DNA of 64,000 nt from an uncultured Kushneria sp. (GTDB lineage Bacteria; Pseudomonadota; Gammaproteobacteria; Pseudomonadales; Halomonadaceae). This document shows, one piece after another, positions 61,816 to 64,000 of the stretch. The first letter of the stretch is position 1. Each line of letters begins with the position of its first letter. The stretch is taken from assembly GCF_947497025.1 (NCBI RefSeq), contig NZ_CANMFC010000002.1:124001-188000 (forward strand). Reading direction: 5' to 3'. The translations under genes and the position numbers were made by a program. The notes beneath the pieces are model-generated. The model searched no databases. It was given only the letters and a program-made list of their open reading frames with translations, and was not told where the DNA came from.

Positions 61816-63163
61816 GCGCAGCGATCGCGACCGGGCCGAGGGCGTGCGGGAGGCAGCGGTGTTTTATGCAGCGGCTTCGGCTGAGAGGCAACCTGATTCG
61901 GTGCCGGCTGGGTATAAGCGCACCGAGGTGGGGGTAATTCCGGAGGATTGGGATCAGGTTCGCGTGTCTACTTTGGCCAAGGTGAGAGGGGGGAAACGCC
62001 TACCGAAAGGCTATTCACTTATAGAATCTCCGACTCCTCATCCTTATATACGAGTTGCCGATATGCAGCCGGGAAAGGTGGATGGAGCAAATGTAAAGTT
62101 TGTGCCTGAAAAAGCCTTTCATGCGATCAAAAATTATAGAATTTATAAAGACGATATATTTATCAGTGTGGCCGGAACTCTTGGCATGGTTGGAACCATC
62201 CCAAATTACCTTGACGGAGCCTGCCTCACCGAAAATGCGGATCGGATAACCGATATCAATTGTAACCGATACTATTTAATGTATTGGTTAATGTCTGAAC
62301 CAATTCAGAGAGTTATTGATTCAATTCGAACAGTCGGTGCTCAACCAAAGCTAGCGCTTGGCCGAATTGCAAAATTTGATATTGCTATTCCGCCGGACCC
62401 GGAAGAACAAGCCGCTATCGCCAAAGCCCTATCTGACGCCGATGCGTTAATCGAATCGCTTGACCGCCTGATCGCCAAAAAGCGCGCTATCAAACAGGGG
62501 GCCATGCAGCAACTGCTCACTGGCCAGACTCGGTTACCGGGCTTTACCGGAGAATGGGAGGCGAAGCGGCTGGAAGAAATTGGAGTCTTTTATAAAGGTC
62601 AGGGCATTCGACGCGACGATGTAAGTGAAGAAGGTGTGCCATGCATTCGTTACGGAGAGATTTACACCCGATACGACAACTATGTTACGAATCCAGAATC
62701 TCGCATTCCAAGAAATATAGCTCTTTCTGCCTTCCCTTTGAAAACCGGCGATATTCTTTTTGCCGGATCTGGTGAAACTGCAGAGGAGATAGGAATGTGC
62801 CTAGCCTATTTGGGAGAAAGTTCAGCTTTTGCCGGCGGAGACATTGTTATATTGAGACCTCATTATGGTATCTCCGCTTATCTTGGACACTTGCTGAACC
62901 ATCCCTCGATAGCCCAACAAAAAGCCCGGCTTGGACAGGGTGATGCGGTTGTTCATATAAGCGCGCGTAATCTTGCACAGATTGAATTGCGGCTACCCCG
63001 AGCAGATGAACAAACCGCTATCGCCAGCGTCCTCTCCGATATGGACGCCGAAATCGAAGCCCTGGAACACCGCCGCGACAAGGCCCGCCAGATCAAGCAG
63101 GGCATGATGCAAGCGCTCCTCACCGGTCGCACGCGACTGGTCGAGCCAGAGGCCTACCCATGA
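61808..63163 (+). CDS. hsdS: Type I R-M specificity subunit HsdS (second system)
   Basis: 451 residues. Two target-recognition domains alternate with two similar helical spacers. The first ends PPDPEEQAAIAKALSDADALIESLDRLIAKKRAIKQGAMQQLLTGQTRLPGF. The second ends PRADEQTAIASVLSDMDAEIEALEHRRDKARQIKQGMMQALLTGRTRLVE, an internal repeat that makes the subunit pseudo-symmetric. TRD-coding DNA (61960-62390 and 62580-62990) is A+T-rich relative to the spacers, a sign of domain exchange. The ATG at 61808 overlaps the hsdM stop, and the stop overlaps the next gene's ATG. It has no likeness to the HsdS at 4940 beyond the family pattern. Confidence 0.95.
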   Translation: MSERSDRDRAEGVREAAVFYAAASAERQPDSVPAGYKRTEVGVIPEDWDQVRVSTLAKVRGGKRLPKGYSLIESPTPHPYIRVADMQPGKVDGANVKFVPEKAFHAIKNYRIYKDDIFISVAGTLGMVGTIPNYLDGACLTENADRITDINCNRYYLMYWLMSEPIQRVIDSIRTVGAQPKLALGRIAKFDIAIPPDPEEQAAIAKALSDADALIESLDRLIAKKRAIKQGAMQQLLTGQTRLPGFTGEWEAKRLEEIGVFYKGQGIRRDDVSEEGVPCIRYGEIYTRYDNYVTNPESRIPRNIALSAFPLKTGDILFAGSGETAEEIGMCLAYLGESSAFAGGDIVILRPHYGISAYLGHLLNHPSIAQQKARLGQGDAVVHISARNLAQIELRLPRADEQTAIASVLSDMDAEIEALEHRRDKARQIKQGMMQALLTGRTRLVEPEAYP

Positions 63164-64000
63164 AGCCTAGCGAATTGATTCTCTACCGCAGCGACGATGG
63201 CCAAGCGCAGGTTCACCTACGCGCTGACGGCGATACGGCCTGGCTGACGCAGGCCGACATCGCCGAGCTGTTTGAAACGAGTAAACAAAACGTCAGCCTG
63301 CATGTTCGTAACATATTGAATGAAGGCGAGCTGTTGGCAGAGTCAGTCATCAAGGAATCCTTGACAACTGCTGGAGACGGTAAACGCTATCGTGTCAAGT
63401 GGTATAACCTGCCGATGATTCTGGCAGTAGGGTATCGCGTGCGCTCCCCGCGCGGTACGCAGTTTCGGCAGTGGGCGACGGCGCATCTGAACGAATACCT
63501 GGTGAAGGGCTTCGTGATGGATGATCAGCGCCTGAAGGAGCCCGGCGGCTGGGATTACTTCGACGAACTGCTGGCCCGCATTCGCGACATTCGGGCTTCG
63601 GAAAAGCGCTTTTATCAGAAAGTGCGCGATCTGTTTGCGCTGTCCAGCGACTACCAGCCGAAAGATGCGGAAGCCGCTCTTTTTTTCGCCGAGGTACAGA
63701 ACAAGTTGCTCTATGCCGTGACTGAACGTACCGCGGCGGAAATCGTGGTCGAACGGGCGGATTCGTCCTCGCCGAATATGGCGTTGACAAGCTGGAAAGG
63801 GACGCGGGTTCGCAAACAGGATGTGGTGACGGCCAAGAATTATCTCGTGGCCGACGAGATCGAGACGCTGAACCGGCTGGTCACCCTGTTTATCGATCAG
63901 GCCGAGCTGCGCGCCAGGGATCGCCGGGATTTGACCCTCGATTACTGGCGCGACAATGTCGATCGTCTGCTGGCATTCAGTGAACGCCCGATTCTCGATG
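63160..64000 (+). CDS. RhuM-family (virulence-associated) protein, cut by window edge
   Basis: 280 residues visible; the stop lies beyond the window. It starts MKPSELILYRSDDGQAQVHLRADGDTAWLTQADIAELFETSKQNVSLHVRNIL, the RhuM/DNA-binding-like N-terminal domain, followed by KWYNLPMILAVGYRVRSPRGTQFRQWATAHLNEYLVKGF. RhuM-type genes recur in Salmonella pathogenicity islands and inside type I R-M operons, usually between hsdS and hsdR, with unknown role. The ATG overlaps the hsdS stop by 4 nt, so it is translated with it. A hsdR gene is expected further right. Confidence 0.92.
   Translation, partial: MKPSELILYRSDDGQAQVHLRADGDTAWLTQADIAELFETSKQNVSLHVRNILNEGELLAESVIKESLTTAGDGKRYRVKWYNLPMILAVGYRVRSPRGTQFRQWATAHLNEYLVKGFVMDDQRLKEPGGWDYFDELLARIRDIRASEKRFYQKVRDLFALSSDYQPKDAEAALFFAEVQNKLLYAVTERTAAEIVVERADSSSPNMALTSWKGTRVRKQDVVTAKNYLVADEIETLNRLVTLFIDQAELRARDRRDLTLDYWRDNVDRLLAFSERPILD

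Overview
The window looks like a chromosomal segment of a moderately halophilic gammaproteobacterium, most probably a Halomonadaceae member (Halomonas, Kushneria or Chromohalobacter type). The reasons are the high G+C coding style, the gmk-rpoZ-spoT-ridA block, the oxyR-recG pair and the double-length NarK. This assignment is inference; no rRNA or tRNA gene was seen.

Left edge (1-11,100, all minus strand): a defence block. A type I restriction-modification operon runs hsdM-hsdS-(HEPN/Abi-like gene)-(DUF4268-like nuclease gene)-hsdR, and hsdR is cut by the window start. Upstream of it lies a second system: a Dcm-like cytosine methyltransferase preceded by an unrecognised protein with a PD-(D/E)xK-like core. 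A perfect 20-bp palindrome sits at that operon's promoter. Between the DUF4268 gene and hsdR, a near-consensus promoter on the opposite strand is followed within about 50 nt by a terminator-like hairpin, so a small antisense RNA is possible.

Middle left (11,100-22,400): metabolism and stress genes with readable operators. These are marR plus a siderophore reductase (MarR-type palindrome and Fur-like box), a Na+/H+ antiporter, OYE plus arsR, an IMPase-family gene, ohrR-ohr, norR divergent from hmp (two exact NorR boxes and a consensus sigma-54 promoter), an SDR gene and a cyclophilin.

Nitrate respiration (22,400-47,000): narXL diverges from a fused narK and narG. narHJI plus a parvulin gene lies 11.6 kb further on. 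Both halves carry a 7-2-7 NarL-type site and an FNR-type box. The material between them holds a peptide/metal-type ABC importer with a Zur-like box and a frameshifted binding-protein gene, a DUF488 gene, a TonB-dependent receptor, two small hypotheticals, a truncated glycerophosphodiesterase and an A+T-rich DUF262-HNH defence-like gene. The nar operon therefore appears to have been split.

Right part (47,000-59,200): core genes, namely a GNAT acetyltransferase, a LysE exporter divergent from a MocR regulator, a GST, glutaredoxin 2, gmk-rpoZ-spoT-ridA, a GDP-sugar-epimerase-like SDR, oxyR and recG.

Right edge (59,350-64,000): a second, distinct type I restriction-modification operon (hsdM-hsdS-rhuM), still open at the window end. 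Defence loci thus sit at both ends and one more sits inside the nar split.
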